Positions 34,487 to 43,740 of a stretch of 64,000 nt of DNA are shown piece after piece; position 1 is the first letter of the stretch, and each line of letters begins with the position of its first letter. The translations under genes were made by a program, and so were the position numbers. Origin of the DNA: Candidatus Flexicrinis proximus (GTDB lineage Bacteria; Chloroflexota; Anaerolineae; Aggregatilineales; Phototrophicaceae). The notes beneath the pieces are model-generated. The model made no database searches. It was not told the origin of the DNA and saw only the letters and a program-made list of their open reading frames with translations. The stretch is taken from positions 1-64,000 of the forward strand of contig JADJQF010000005.1 in the NCBI GenBank assembly GCA_016712885.1, in the 5' to 3' direction.

Positions 34487-36568
34487 ATGAAAGAGTACAC
34501 GACGGAGAAAATTCGCAACGTCGCCTTAGTCGGCCACCAGGGATGTGGCAAGACGTCCTTGGTGGAAGCTCTGCTCTACAATAGCGGCGCAACGACGCGG
34601 TTGGGGCGCATCGAAGAAGGGTCAACCGCTTCCGATTGGGAAGACGATGAAAAACAGCGTCAGATTTCGCTTTCCACTTCGCTCATCCCCATTGAATTCA
34701 GCGACCACAAGATAAATGTCCTGGACGCGCCGGGGTATACCGACTTCCAGGGCGACGTACGTAACGCGATTCGAGTGGCAGACTCTGTGATCGTCGTCAT
34801 AGATGCCGTCGCGGGCGTCGAGGTCGGTACGGAACTTGCCTGGGAGTACGCCAAACAATTCCTTCAGCCAATCATTGTTGTCATCAACAAACTCGACCGC
34901 GAAAACGCGAATTTCCAGAGAACACTCCAGGGCTTGCGAGACACCTTCCCTGACCATAAGTTCGTCCCTGTAATGCTGCCCATTGGTGAGCAGGCCGATT
35001 TCAAGGGTATTGTCAACGTCCTGACAATGAAGGCGTATTATGAAGCGGGCAAGGATCGCTCAGATCTTCCCGCCGATATGGTTGAAACCGCCGAGGCAGC
35101 CCGCCGCGAACTCATCGAAGCTGCTGCCGAGGCAGATGACGCCTATATTGAGAAGTACTTCACAGAGGGTGTCCTAACTGATGACGAAATCCGCGATGGT
35201 ATGCGAAAAGCTGCGCGCAACCACGCGTTAAACACGGTGCCTGTTTTCGTGACCAGTGCCACCAAGAACATTGGCACTTATCCCGTATTGGAATCGTTCG
35301 TAGCATATACTTCTTCGCCCGCAATACGTCGTTTCGGCGTTCACCGTAATGGCGGCGCGGAGATCGAATACATCAATGGTCCTCATAGTGACGATGCAGC
35401 GCTGGCTGCCTATGTCTTTAAGACCGTAAACGACCGGTTTGTCGGCACACTCTCGTACATGCGCGTTTTTGCCGGCCATATCAAGTCGGACAGCCGCAAC
35501 TGGAACAACACGCGGAACATCGACGAGCGTTTCGGGCCGATTATCACCCTGCGAGGCAAAGAACAAATATCGGTCCCGATTCTGCATGCTGGCGATATAG
35601 GCGTCGTCGCGAAACTTCAGACTACCCAGACAGGCGACACCCTGGGCGACCGCGACAAGACTTTTGAGATCGTGAAACCGAATTTCTCCGATCCGCTGTA
35701 TGCAGTAGCACTACAGCCCAAGACCCAGGCAGATGCAGCCAAGATCGGAACTGTGCTAACCACTCTAGCCCAGGCAGACCCGACGCTGCGCTGGCGCAAC
35801 GACGGGGACACGAGCCAGATCATTCTCGAAGGCATGGGTGAAATTCACGTCATGGTCGCGCTTGGACGTGCCGACAAGCTCGGTGTCGGCATCCTGACTG
35901 AAATGCCCAAGGTTCCGTACAAAGAGACGGTCACCAAGAAGGCGGACGCGAGTTACCGGCACAAGAAACAGTCGGGCGGCGCCGGACAGTTCGGTGAAAT
36001 CACATTGTTCGTCGAGCCGAATCCTGGCGGCGGCTTCGTATACGAGGCAAAAGTGTCGGGTGGTGCTGTCACTGAGCAGTTCCTCGACTCAGCCCATAAG
36101 GGTATACTGCAGGTCATTCCAACCGGGGTGATTGCAGGCTATCCAGTCGTCGACGTCCATGTGCGCGTCTATGACGGCAAGATGCACCCCGTCGATTCCA
36201 AAGACATCGCGTTCCAGATCGCTGGACGCGAGTCGTTCAAAGAGGCGTTCAAGGAAGCTGGTCCCGTCTTGCTTGAACCGATCATGGACGTGAAAATCAC
36301 AGTCCCAGAGACTATGATGGGCGATATCATGAGCGACCTGAATACGCGGCGTGGTCGTGTACAGGGTATGGATACCACTGGCGGCGGCAAGAGCATTGTC
36401 AGCGCGCAGGTACCCTTGGCCGAGATGCTGCGCTATGGAAACGATCTCCGTTCAATGTCAGGTGGTCGAGGCATATACTCGATGAGCTTTGCGCACTATG
36501 AGCGGGTACCATCAAACATCGCCGAACCCATCGTCAAGTCTTACAGTCCTCACAGCGCGGCAGAATAA
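34487..36568 (+). CDS. Elongation factor G-like GTPase (FusA2 type)
   Basis: 693-residue translational GTPase. The P-loop is GHQGCGKTSLVEALLYNSGA rather than the GHIDAGKTTT of canonical EF-G, which marks the EF-G2/FusA2 subgroup. DAPGYTDF and NKLDREN are the G3 and G4 motifs. Domain IV reads KKQSGGAGQFGEITLFVEP and the end is the usual EF-G domain V (RRGRVQGMDTTGGGKSIVSA). EF-G2 proteins bind GTP but their role in translation is debated. Single-gene unit with its own promoter and terminator. Confidence 0.9.
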   Translation: MKEYTTEKIRNVALVGHQGCGKTSLVEALLYNSGATTRLGRIEEGSTASDWEDDEKQRQISLSTSLIPIEFSDHKINVLDAPGYTDFQGDVRNAIRVADSVIVVIDAVAGVEVGTELAWEYAKQFLQPIIVVINKLDRENANFQRTLQGLRDTFPDHKFVPVMLPIGEQADFKGIVNVLTMKAYYEAGKDRSDLPADMVETAEAARRELIEAAAEADDAYIEKYFTEGVLTDDEIRDGMRKAARNHALNTVPVFVTSATKNIGTYPVLESFVAYTSSPAIRRFGVHRNGGAEIEYINGPHSDDAALAAYVFKTVNDRFVGTLSYMRVFAGHIKSDSRNWNNTRNIDERFGPIITLRGKEQISVPILHAGDIGVVAKLQTTQTGDTLGDRDKTFEIVKPNFSDPLYAVALQPKTQADAAKIGTVLTTLAQADPTLRWRNDGDTSQIILEGMGEIHVMVALGRADKLGVGILTEMPKVPYKETVTKKADASYRHKKQSGGAGQFGEITLFVEPNPGGGFVYEAKVSGGAVTEQFLDSAHKGILQVIPTGVIAGYPVVDVHVRVYDGKMHPVDSKDIAFQIAGRESFKEAFKEAGPVLLEPIMDVKITVPETMMGDIMSDLNTRRGRVQGMDTTGGGKSIVSAQVPLAEMLRYGNDLRSMSGGRGIYSMSFAHYERVPSNIAEPIVKSYSPHSAAE

Positions 36569-36577
36569 CCCCGTCCC

Positions 36578-36619
36578 AGAAACAAGAACGGCCTCGAAAA
36601 CTAGGCCGTTCTTGTTTCT
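36578..36619. terminator. Bidirectional terminator
   Basis: AGAAACAAGAACGGCCT pairs perfectly over 17 bp with AGGCCGTTCTTGTTTCT around an 8-base loop. A-rich and T-rich ends serve both strands. It lies between the convergent EF-G-like gene and the mutase gene. Confidence 0.9.
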
Positions 36620-36632
36620 CAGCGCGACCGGG

Positions 36633-38282
36633 CTAAACGCGCATGGAAGGTCTATATTCGCCAAAGACCGCGCGCAGCGTATTACACACCTCCCCTAGCG
36701 TTACATCATTGTCTACGCATTCAATAATCAACGGCATCAGGTTTTCACTGCCGTGTGCGGCAGAAGACAACTGGTCTAGCAAAGCTGATGCGCGTTCATT
36801 GTCTCTCTCAGCACGAAGCCGCTCAAGGCTCGCCGTCTGATTGCGTTCTATGGCCGGGTCATGGCGGTGCAGCTCTGGAAGGTCTTCCGAATCGCCGACA
36901 AACCGGTTCATCCCAACAATGACCTGCTCTCCCCGTTCTACAGCCAACTGATGTGTATAAGCGGAAGTCTCAATCTCATTGTGAATGAAGCCATTTTCGA
37001 TGGCGGACATCGCCCCACCCATCGAGTCGATCCGCGCGATATAGTCAAATACACGCCTCTCAATCTCATCAGTGAGGTGTTCGATCAGATAACTCCCGGC
37101 AAGCGGGTCAATCGAGTCAGCAACGCCACTCTCGTGGGCGATAATCTGCTGCGTGCGTAGCGCGGTCTGAACAGCTTTTTCGGTTGGCAAGGCAAGAGCC
37201 TCATCCATGCTGTTAGTGTGGAGCGATTGCGTGCCTCCCATCACAGCTGCGAGTGCTTGCAGAGCAACACGCACGATATTGTTCTCCGGCTGTTGAGCCG
37301 TGAGCGTACTGCCTCCGGTCTGAGTGTGAAAACGGAGCATACAGCTACGCGGGTTCATCGCATTAAACCTATCGCGCATGATCTTCGCCCAAATCCGACG
37401 TGCAGCGCGAAACTTCGCAATTTCCTCAAGAAACTGATTGTGAGCATTGAAGAAGAAGGAGAGCTGAGGCGCAAACGAGTCGACGTCCAGCCCAGCGTCC
37501 AGCGCCGCCTGAACGTAGGCGATCCCGTTAGCCAGCGTAAAGGCAACTTCCTGGACGGCAGTACTACCCGCTTCACGGACATGATAGCCACTGATACTGA
37601 TTGTGTTCCATTGCGGCACTTCGGCCTGGCAGTAGCGGAAAACGTCCGTAATCAATCGCATAGACTGAGTAGGCGGAAAGATATAGGTGCCACGCGCGAT
37701 ATACTCTTTCAGAATGTCATTCTGCACAGTGCCACGGAGCGTAGACGGGTGTATTCCTTGCCTCCGGGCAACCGCGATATACATCGCAAGCAATACGGCC
37801 GCCGGCGCATTAATTGTCATGCTTGTTGAAACCTGGTCGAGCGGTATACCGTCGAAGAGCTGCATCATATCGCGTACACTGCAAATGCTCACGCCAACTT
37901 TACCGACTTCGCCCAATGCCATTGGGTCATCAGCGTCATAGCCGATTTGTGTTGGCAGATCAAAAGCAACCGAGAGTCCGCTCTGTCCTTGTTTGAGCAG
38001 GAAACGATACCGCGCGTTGCTCTCTTCCGCCGTACCGAAACCCGCGTATTGGCGCATCGTCCAGAAGCGCGAACGATACATTGTCGGTTGAACACCTCGC
38101 GTAAACGGATACTCTCCGGGAAACTCCCCGGGCGTGTTCGAAGTATCGTCTTTCGTGTAAACACGGTACAGCGGGATTTGCGATGACGTCTCAAACACCG
38201 CTTTCCGCTCAGGATTATTCCCGAGGATCGGCGCTACACTGCGTGCTTCCCATTCAGCCTTCGCAGTCTTTGCATCAGACAC
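36633..38282 (-). CDS. Methylmalonyl-CoA mutase large subunit, catalytic domain
   Basis: 549-residue TIM-barrel catalytic subunit of a B12-dependent acyl-CoA mutase. It carries FPGEYPFTRGVQPTMYRSRF, WTMRQYAGFGTAEESNARY, QGQSGLSVAFDLPTQIGYD and ISISGYHVREAGSTAVQEVA, all family hallmarks. The Tyr in PTMY, contacting substrate in methylmalonyl-CoA mutase, is kept. The C-terminal cobalamin-binding domain (DxHxxG) is absent, so a separate small subunit is needed; none is seen in this window. A CYTH gene lies 11 bases upstream on the same strand. Confidence 0.9.
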   Translation of the reverse strand: MSDAKTAKAEWEARSVAPILGNNPERKAVFETSSQIPLYRVYTKDDTSNTPGEFPGEYPFTRGVQPTMYRSRFWTMRQYAGFGTAEESNARYRFLLKQGQSGLSVAFDLPTQIGYDADDPMALGEVGKVGVSICSVRDMMQLFDGIPLDQVSTSMTINAPAAVLLAMYIAVARRQGIHPSTLRGTVQNDILKEYIARGTYIFPPTQSMRLITDVFRYCQAEVPQWNTISISGYHVREAGSTAVQEVAFTLANGIAYVQAALDAGLDVDSFAPQLSFFFNAHNQFLEEIAKFRAARRIWAKIMRDRFNAMNPRSCMLRFHTQTGGSTLTAQQPENNIVRVALQALAAVMGGTQSLHTNSMDEALALPTEKAVQTALRTQQIIAHESGVADSIDPLAGSYLIEHLTDEIERRVFDYIARIDSMGGAMSAIENGFIHNEIETSAYTHQLAVERGEQVIVGMNRFVGDSEDLPELHRHDPAIERNQTASLERLRAERDNERASALLDQLSSAAHGSENLMPLIIECVDNDVTLGEVCNTLRAVFGEYRPSMRV

Positions 38283-38293
38283 TAGATGCTCCT

Positions 38294-38896
38294 TTACTTG
38301 AGCAGATCTTTTATTCCAGGGGACAGCACAATGCCCTCGAAGTTCTCGAATGTGGCATCTGTGAAGGGCAAGCCGTATTGGTCACGAAGCACGCTGAAGG
38401 CCCCCGCGTAACTCATCTTGACTCGTACGGCTTCATTCAGACCCAGCGCACTGAGTGATGACTGGATCGTCTGGTGAGTGCCTTCGATCTCGACGAATGT
38501 GCCGAATGGCAGTTCATCCAGTGTCACTTCGCTGCCACTCAACAGATAGGTTGTCCGGTACTTTTCGTATGCAAAAGTAAAGACAAAGCCAAGACGTTCC
38601 AGGATAAGCGCCATGGTGTCAAAGTCCGAAATCTCGACCTCAGCCTCGAAACGGCTCATGATGCCGTCCAGTAACGTCCCAGACTCTTTATAGGTAAGAC
38701 GCGCGCGGTTATCATGACGGAGGCGCAGAACAATTCCTCTTCGCGTCAAACTACCGTCGGTATGGTCATAGCGTGAGTTGCGTTCGAAGACTCTGGGGGC
38801 GTGAAGTTCCGCGCCCAGGCTGACCAGCTTCGCCTCAACGCCGACAAGGTCATCGACCCACAGCTTGACCTCGGTTTCGATGTTATGTTCTGCCAT
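38294..38896 (-). CDS. CYTH-domain protein (class IV adenylate cyclase / triphosphatase family)
   Basis: 200-residue triphosphate tunnel enzyme. ETEVKLWVDD holds the ExExK signature at residues 6-10. RRGIVLRLRHDNRARLTYKE supplies the inward-facing Arg/Lys, SRFEAEVEISD and SEVTLDELPFGTFVEIEGTH the acidic metal ligands. It could hydrolyse inorganic or thiamine triphosphate or cyclise ATP; sequence alone does not say. It starts 2 bases before the end of the MDR gene and ends 11 bases before the mutase, so they probably share a transcript. Confidence 0.85.
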   Translation of the reverse strand: MAEHNIETEVKLWVDDLVGVEAKLVSLGAELHAPRVFERNSRYDHTDGSLTRRGIVLRLRHDNRARLTYKESGTLLDGIMSRFEAEVEISDFDTMALILERLGFVFTFAYEKYRTTYLLSGSEVTLDELPFGTFVEIEGTHQTIQSSLSALGLNEAVRVKMSYAGAFSVLRDQYGLPFTDATFENFEGIVLSPGIKDLLK

Positions 38897-38898
38897 GT

Positions 38899-39930
38899 TC
38901 AGATCGTTACCACGATCTTGCCGAACGTCGCGCCATCCTCGAGCATTTGGATGCCCCGCGAGGCATCAGCCAGGGGAAGAACTTCGCCAATCACAGGCTT
39001 GAGCGCGCCATCAAACACCAGATTCATCACGCGTACGTAATCCTGATGCGGGCCCATCGTGCTGCCGATGATGCTAATGTGTTTGCTGAAGATATAACGT
39101 AAGTCGAGTTCGAAAATCGGGCCGCTTGTATTCCCAACAACCAGAATCCTGCCGCCTATCCGAACACTGCGGATACTGTCGGACATCGTGGCCTTACCTA
39201 CATTGTCGACCACAACATCAACACCCTGCTTGTTCGTCAAGCGATAGACTTCCCTGCCCCAGTCCGAGATCTCGGATCGGTCGATAGTGGTATCCGCGCC
39301 AAGTTCTCTCGCTTTCGCGCACTTTTCGGCGCTGCTGCCAACCACAATGACTCTGGCGCCTGCCAGCTTCGCGATCTGAATGCTGGCGGTGTTTACGCCA
39401 CCTCCTGCGCCTACGAGCAAGACGGTTTCACCAGGCTGTAGTTTTCCCCGAGTGATGAGAGAATGCCATGCTGTGACATAGACCAGTCCGGCTGCCGCGG
39501 CCCCTTCAAATGGTATGTGCTCCGGGACCAATAGAAGGTTTCGTGTAGGAAGGACACGATACTCCGCAGCCAGCCCAGGAACGTGCTCACCCATAATCGC
39601 AATTCGGCTCTGGTTCTCGAGACCAGTCATCAGCGCGGGGCTATCGGCTGCGACCACTGTTGGATCAACGCAGACTCGATCGCCGACCTGAAACGCCGTA
39701 ACACCATCGCCCAGTGCATCGACAATTCCGGCGCCGTCAGAACCCGTGATGTGCGGAAGATGCAGATTGAGTCCTTTCCAGCCCGCTCGGACCCAAATAT
39801 CCAGCCGATTAAATGCAGCAGCGTGCATCCGGACGCGCACCTCGCCAGTTCCCGGCTCCGGGATGGGTAGGTCATCGACAATACGCAGGACATTAGCTGC
39901 GCCATGCTCAAAAAATACGCAGGCACGCAT
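38899..39930 (-). CDS. MDR-family zinc-type alcohol dehydrogenase / quinone reductase
   Basis: 343-residue medium-chain dehydrogenase. It begins MRACVFFEHGAANVLRIVDD at 39930, right after the acyl-CoA dehydrogenase stop. HITGSDGAGIVDALGDGVTA and FQVGDRVCVDP form the GroES-like domain, VLLVGAGGGVNTASIQIAKL the Rossmann site. The loop where four structural-zinc cysteines usually sit (after VDPTVVAADSP) has none, so that zinc is missing. NRLDIWVRAG is a quinone-reductase-like catalytic loop. The substrate is unknown; location with an acyl-CoA dehydrogenase suggests acyl or enoyl metabolism. Confidence 0.83.
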   Translation of the reverse strand: MRACVFFEHGAANVLRIVDDLPIPEPGTGEVRVRMHAAAFNRLDIWVRAGWKGLNLHLPHITGSDGAGIVDALGDGVTAFQVGDRVCVDPTVVAADSPALMTGLENQSRIAIMGEHVPGLAAEYRVLPTRNLLLVPEHIPFEGAAAAGLVYVTAWHSLITRGKLQPGETVLLVGAGGGVNTASIQIAKLAGARVIVVGSSAEKCAKARELGADTTIDRSEISDWGREVYRLTNKQGVDVVVDNVGKATMSDSIRSVRIGGRILVVGNTSGPIFELDLRYIFSKHISIIGSTMGPHQDYVRVMNLVFDGALKPVIGEVLPLADASRGIQMLEDGATFGKIVVTI

Positions 39931-39931
39931 G

Positions 39932-41125
39932 TTAGCGTAACCCAAGTTCGTTGCGCGCAATGACCATGCGCTGGATCTCGCTTGTGCCTTCATAGATGCG
40001 GGTGATACGCGCATCGCGATAATAACGCTCCAGCGGCATTTCTTTGCTGTAACCCATACCGCCGTGGATTTGCAGCGCTTCGTCAGTAACGAACATTGCC
40101 GTCTCGCTGGCAAACAACTTCGCCATACTCGCTTCCGTGGTATATCGCCCGCCGGATGCCTTGGCTCTCAGCTTTGCCTGAACGGCGTTGTAAATGAGCA
40201 GTCGACTCGCCTCAATTCGTGTCTTCATATCGGCGATCTTTGCCTGAATCATCTGAAGTTGCCCAATGGGCCCGCCGAAAGCCTGGCGTGTACGGGCATA
40301 GTCGACCGCAGCTTCGTATGCAGCTTCCGCAATCCCCAGCGCCTGCGATGCAATCCCTATGCGTCCAGCATCCAGGACCTGCATCGCGATCTTGAAACCA
40401 TCGCCGACTTTGCCCAGCACGTTTTCGATTGGCGCCTCAAAATCCTCATAGAGAATCTCGCTCGTTGCGCTGGCGCGAATACCCAGTTTGGGTTCCTTCT
40501 TGCCTCGCTTGAGCCCTGGCTGACTTGCGTCGATCAGAAACGCGGTGATCCCTTTATTTCCTTTTTCCGGGTGCGTCATGGTAAACAGGATGAGAAGATC
40601 AGCGACAGGCCCACTAGTCACCCAGGACTTACGACCGTTAATTACGTAATGCGTTCCTGCCGCGTTGAGTACTGCGCGACTGCTCATAGTCGCGGCATCA
40701 CTCCCGCTCATTGGTTCAGTCAGGCTATATGCGCCGATTTTTTCGCCACTAGCAACAGGGACGAGAAACTGCTGCTTCTGAGATTCGGTACCGAACGCCA
40801 GTAGGGCATGGCAATATAGCGAATTGTTTACACTCAGGATCGTACTATGGCTGGCATCAGCCCGGGCGACTTCAATCATGGTGATTGCATATGCGAGCGT
40901 GTCCATCCCTGCCCCACCATACTCCTCAGGGACTTCGATACCCATCAGCCCCAGCCGGCCCATCTCTTTGATAGTCTCCATTGGAAACTCACCGGACTCG
41001 TCAAACCGCTCGGCGATGGGCTTTATCTTGTCCTCCGCGAAACGTCGTACCATGGCCCGCAGCGCTTCATGTTCTTCAGTCATCGTGAGGATGAGCTCCG
41101 AACCGGACGACTCGATCACACTCAT
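39932..41125 (-). CDS. Acyl-CoA dehydrogenase
   Basis: 397-residue FAD enzyme that makes the alpha-beta double bond in acyl-CoA. YSLTEPMSGSDAATM is the FAD/substrate motif, KSWVTSGPVADLLILF the second, and RIYEGTSEIQRMVIARNELG carries the catalytic base (Glu in YEGTSE), characteristic of short-chain type enzymes. GGMGYSKEMPLERYYRD is the conserved C-terminal FAD contact. CGGAGGAT lies before the ATG and a TATAAT is readable on this strand at 41177-41172. Heads a run of four co-oriented genes down to the mutase. Confidence 0.92.
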   Translation of the reverse strand: MSVIESSGSELILTMTEEHEALRAMVRRFAEDKIKPIAERFDESGEFPMETIKEMGRLGLMGIEVPEEYGGAGMDTLAYAITMIEVARADASHSTILSVNNSLYCHALLAFGTESQKQQFLVPVASGEKIGAYSLTEPMSGSDAATMSSRAVLNAAGTHYVINGRKSWVTSGPVADLLILFTMTHPEKGNKGITAFLIDASQPGLKRGKKEPKLGIRASATSEILYEDFEAPIENVLGKVGDGFKIAMQVLDAGRIGIASQALGIAEAAYEAAVDYARTRQAFGGPIGQLQMIQAKIADMKTRIEASRLLIYNAVQAKLRAKASGGRYTTEASMAKLFASETAMFVTDEALQIHGGMGYSKEMPLERYYRDARITRIYEGTSEIQRMVIARNELGLR

Positions 41126-41193
41126 AAAACTATCCTCCGCTGAATTTCGAGAAGTAAGTGTATTTGCTCCGATTATAGCACCGCCGATTCGAC

Positions 41194-41904
41194 TTAACTG
41201 AGCGGTTTTTTAGCGGGGATCCCCGGTTTGCGCGGATAGGTGTTCGGGGTCGAGCGTTCCTTGCGAATGACGATGAGATAATGAGGTTCGGGAACGCCGG
41301 GCAGTAAGACCTCAACCAGCTTGTCTGTAACACCGCCCAACGTTTCAAGCGCCGAACGCGAAGAGTCAAGCTCTTCCCTGGCCGTTACCCCCTTCATGGC
41401 GACGCATACACCCCCCACTTTCGCGAGCGGAAGCAGGTATTCGAGGAGTATTGGTAGTCGTGCAACCGCCCGCGCGACCACAACATCATAGGTTCCCCGC
41501 TGATGAGGGAGATGTCCGGCATCTTCTGCGCGGGCGTTGAGTGCGACGATCCGCTGCAGGCCAAGAGTCTGTGCGACATGGCTCAGGAAGGCAGTCTTTT
41601 TCCCCGTGGACTCAATGAGTGTGGAATACAGTCCCTCCACTGCAATGTGCAGCGGTAGCCCAGGGAATCCCGCGCCAGTTCCAACATCTGCGACCCGCAT
41701 CCCCTTGTTAAGTTCCACAGCCTTTAGCACGGTTAGCGAATCAAGATGATGGCGCACTGTAACCGCTTCGGGATCTGTGATCGCAGTCAGATTAGTGTGG
41801 CTGTTCCACGCAAGCAGTTCTTCCGTGAAGCGATCAAAGAGCGTAATTTGCGTGTCCGTAAGAGGCAGACCAAGCAACTCAGCGGCATAGGTTCTCAGGT
41901 TCAC
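41194..41904 (-). CDS. rsmG: 16S rRNA (guanine-N7) methyltransferase RsmG
   Basis: Methylates G527 of 16S rRNA. 236 residues. NLRTYAAELLGLPLTDTQI, then LLAWNSHTNLTAITDPEAV and RHHLDSLTVL are the family N-terminus; RVADVGTGAGFPGLPLHIAV is the SAM-binding motif and VARAVARLPILLEYLLPL the conserved end. The start is GTG at 41904, which overlaps the stop of the exported-protein gene as GTGA, so they are translationally coupled. The C-terminus is lysine/proline rich. Confidence 0.92.
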   Translation of the reverse strand: MNLRTYAAELLGLPLTDTQITLFDRFTEELLAWNSHTNLTAITDPEAVTVRHHLDSLTVLKAVELNKGMRVADVGTGAGFPGLPLHIAVEGLYSTLIESTGKKTAFLSHVAQTLGLQRIVALNARAEDAGHLPHQRGTYDVVVARAVARLPILLEYLLPLAKVGGVCVAMKGVTAREELDSSRSALETLGGVTDKLVEVLLPGVPEPHYLIVIRKERSTPNTYPRKPGIPAKKPLS

Positions 41905-42926
41905 GGGAACGTATATTCGACGGTCGTGCTTGTCGGGTTGGACGAAACGGTGAAGTCGCAGTTACCCGCGATTTGTTCATTGCCGGTACCCGGGCCAAAG
42001 TCATCGTATCCGTCCGTTATCGCATTGGCCCATGTCACCTTATAGCCGATGTAGTACGTATCGGGGCGCGCTTTGCCGAGATCGACATAGTAAAACACGT
42101 ACCAGTTCGTTCCTCGCTTCTGGATCGGAGTACGTGTGACAGGCTGAACGAACGAATTGCCGAAGTACTGTACTTCATACTGGGCATTGTCGATGTGGGC
42201 CTGCACCTGCTCAGCCGTCTTGGCAAACCATGACCAGAAGATCACGATCCGGTCTGTATCATAAATCACGCCGGGGAGTGCGACCGGGTACTGATTGCAT
42301 TCGGCGAAGATCAGACCAGCGGTCTGCTGACGCGGAATGCTAAAGTCCCGAGGGCCGATGACTACGGCGGTTTGTGCGCGAGGATTGTACCCAGGGTTAA
42401 GCTCACCGCCGAAAGGCGACAGAATCGGCGTCACGGCGATTGCGTCAGGTGTTCCGGCGGTTCCTGCACCACCCAGATCCGAGCTTGATCCCAGCGGGTT
42501 CTGTGCAGCAGCACAGCCGTCCTGAAGGTCATTGACCGTCGTGGAGTAGAGTTTTCGCGTGGCATCACTCTCACGAGCAATCGACACAGCAATGCTTCCG
42601 ACTTGTCCTGCCGGGACGGTGCCACCCACATACGTTACCACTTCGCTGAACGCGTAACTTCCGTTCACGATCGCCCGACGCAGGCCGGAGAGCGCGGTGC
42701 CCGTCCCCCCAACTGCCGAGTACAGCTGATAGTAGACATCATACCCGGCCTGCATCTGACCGGTAAAATTCACCACGCCTGAGTCAAGACACGCGACATA
42801 GAAGATCGCCACATTCGATGTAGGCCCGGTCACTGTCGGAACGGCCGTTGCCGTCTGTGCATTGGCCAGCGGAACAGCAAACGATAATAGTAGAGCCAGC
42901 GCAAGCCATCGGGCTATGGATTTCAT
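41901..42926 (-). CDS. Exported protein of unknown function
   Basis: 341 residues with a clear Sec signal (MKSIARWLALALLLSFAVPL, cleavage after ANA). The mature part begins with a Thr/Val-rich strand and contains NVAIFYVACLDSGVVNFTGQ, an Ig-like start, and several internal Cys (CLDSG, DGCAAA, ECNQYP, GNCDF) that could make disulphides. The centre has GGELNPGYNPRAQTAVVIG and RDFSIPRQQTAGLIFAECNQ. I do not recognise a family. GGGAG lies before the ATG. Coupled to rsmG by a 4-base overlap, which is curious for an exported protein. Confidence 0.75.
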   Translation of the reverse strand: MKSIARWLALALLLSFAVPLANAQTATAVPTVTGPTSNVAIFYVACLDSGVVNFTGQMQAGYDVYYQLYSAVGGTGTALSGLRRAIVNGSYAFSEVVTYVGGTVPAGQVGSIAVSIARESDATRKLYSTTVNDLQDGCAAAQNPLGSSSDLGGAGTAGTPDAIAVTPILSPFGGELNPGYNPRAQTAVVIGPRDFSIPRQQTAGLIFAECNQYPVALPGVIYDTDRIVIFWSWFAKTAEQVQAHIDNAQYEVQYFGNSFVQPVTRTPIQKRGTNWYVFYYVDLGKARPDTYYIGYKVTWANAITDGYDDFGPGTGNEQIAGNCDFTVSSNPTSTTVEYTFP

Positions 42927-43032
42927 GGTACGTTCTCCCGCTTCATTTACAATTGCTGCCGCCTATGGTACACGATTTGGGCGAAAAACTCAGCCTTCAG
43001 CCCACATTCGCGGGGTAAACGTCATATTCCGC

Positions 43033-43060
43033 TTGACACTTCCTGAACCTCTGCTATACT
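43033..43060 (+). promoter_or_regulatory. Promoter of tRNA-Leu
   Basis: A perfect TTGACA (43033-43038), 16-bp spacer and TATACT (43055-43060) end 14 bases before the tRNA. Confidence 0.8.
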
Positions 43061-43074
43061 GCGCTGAATGATTT

Positions 43075-43158
43075 GCCGACGTGGCGGAATTGGCAGACGC
43101 GCTACGTTCAGGGCGTAGTTCCCTTACGGGAGTGTGGGTTCGACTCCCACCGTCGGCA
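43075..43158 (+). tRNA. tRNA-Leu (CAG)
   Basis: The acceptor GCCGACG pairs with CGTCGGC plus A. The anticodon stem CTACG/CGTAG encloses TTCAGGG, anticodon CAG. A long variable arm (TTCCCTTACGGGAG) marks a class II tRNA. The T arm GTGGG-TTCGACT-CCCAC is standard. Confidence 0.96.
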
Positions 43159-43164
43159 CAGATC

Positions 43165-43192
43165 AAACCCGATACAGACGTGTCGGGTTTTT
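43165..43192 (+). terminator. Terminator after tRNA-Leu
   Basis: AAACCCGA (43165-43172) and TCGGGTTT (43183-43190) form a stem around a 10-base loop, followed by more T. It lies 6 bases past the tRNA. Confidence 0.8.
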
Positions 43193-43223
43193 GTTTGGTC
43201 GTTTTTACTTGCCTCCATCTGTC

Positions 43224-43718
43224 ATGTACAATGATTGTATGGACTCTTCCTCCCCTCCCTCACGTTCACGCCCGGCGTCACAATCGCGTACGCCCCGCAC
43301 AACGCAGAACCCGGCTCAGCTTTCCAGCCTCCAGGTTATGTTTGCGGTTGTGCTTGCGGTCGGCTTGCTGCTGACCATAAATTTCAGTACGCGGATAGCC
43401 GCTGGACGGCCTCTCCTTGACGCTTATGAGGCCGTAAAAACTGAAATCACTCAGCTTGAGCTTGAGCAGCAACTACTACTTGAGGAACGTGATTATTCCT
43501 TGAGCGATTACTATGTCGAAAACTGGGCGCGAGGTCGCGGCAAAATGATCAAGCCCGGCGATAAGCTGTTCGTTCCTATACCCTCAAATACGACCGCAAT
43601 CGAAGCGCCGCTCGCCATCACGCCAGGTGAATTCGATTCAGGCGCCGACCAGCCCGAAAACTGGGAACTTTGGTGGGGATTATTTCTAGATAGTCCGCCT
43701 CCAGACCTGAATCCTTAA
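43224..43718 (+). CDS. FtsB/DivIC-like septum formation initiator protein
   Basis: 164 residues, single-pass membrane protein. A proline/serine-rich cytoplasmic start (to about residue 35) is followed by one helix (VMFAVVLAVGLLLTINFST) and a coiled coil (DAYEAVKTEITQLELEQQLL) ending SDYYVENWARGRGKMIKPGD, which matches the DivIC/FtsB end where YVE..AR..LG..KPGE is typical. The tail to residue 164 is acidic and proline rich. ATG 43239 is an alternative start. Probably helps assemble the division complex. Confidence 0.75.
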   Translation: MYNDCMDSSSPPSRSRPASQSRTPRTTQNPAQLSSLQVMFAVVLAVGLLLTINFSTRIAAGRPLLDAYEAVKTEITQLELEQQLLLEERDYSLSDYYVENWARGRGKMIKPGDKLFVPIPSNTTAIEAPLAITPGEFDSGADQPENWELWWGLFLDSPPPDLNP

Positions 43719-43740
43719 GCCAACCTCGAAAGGACGCTCC

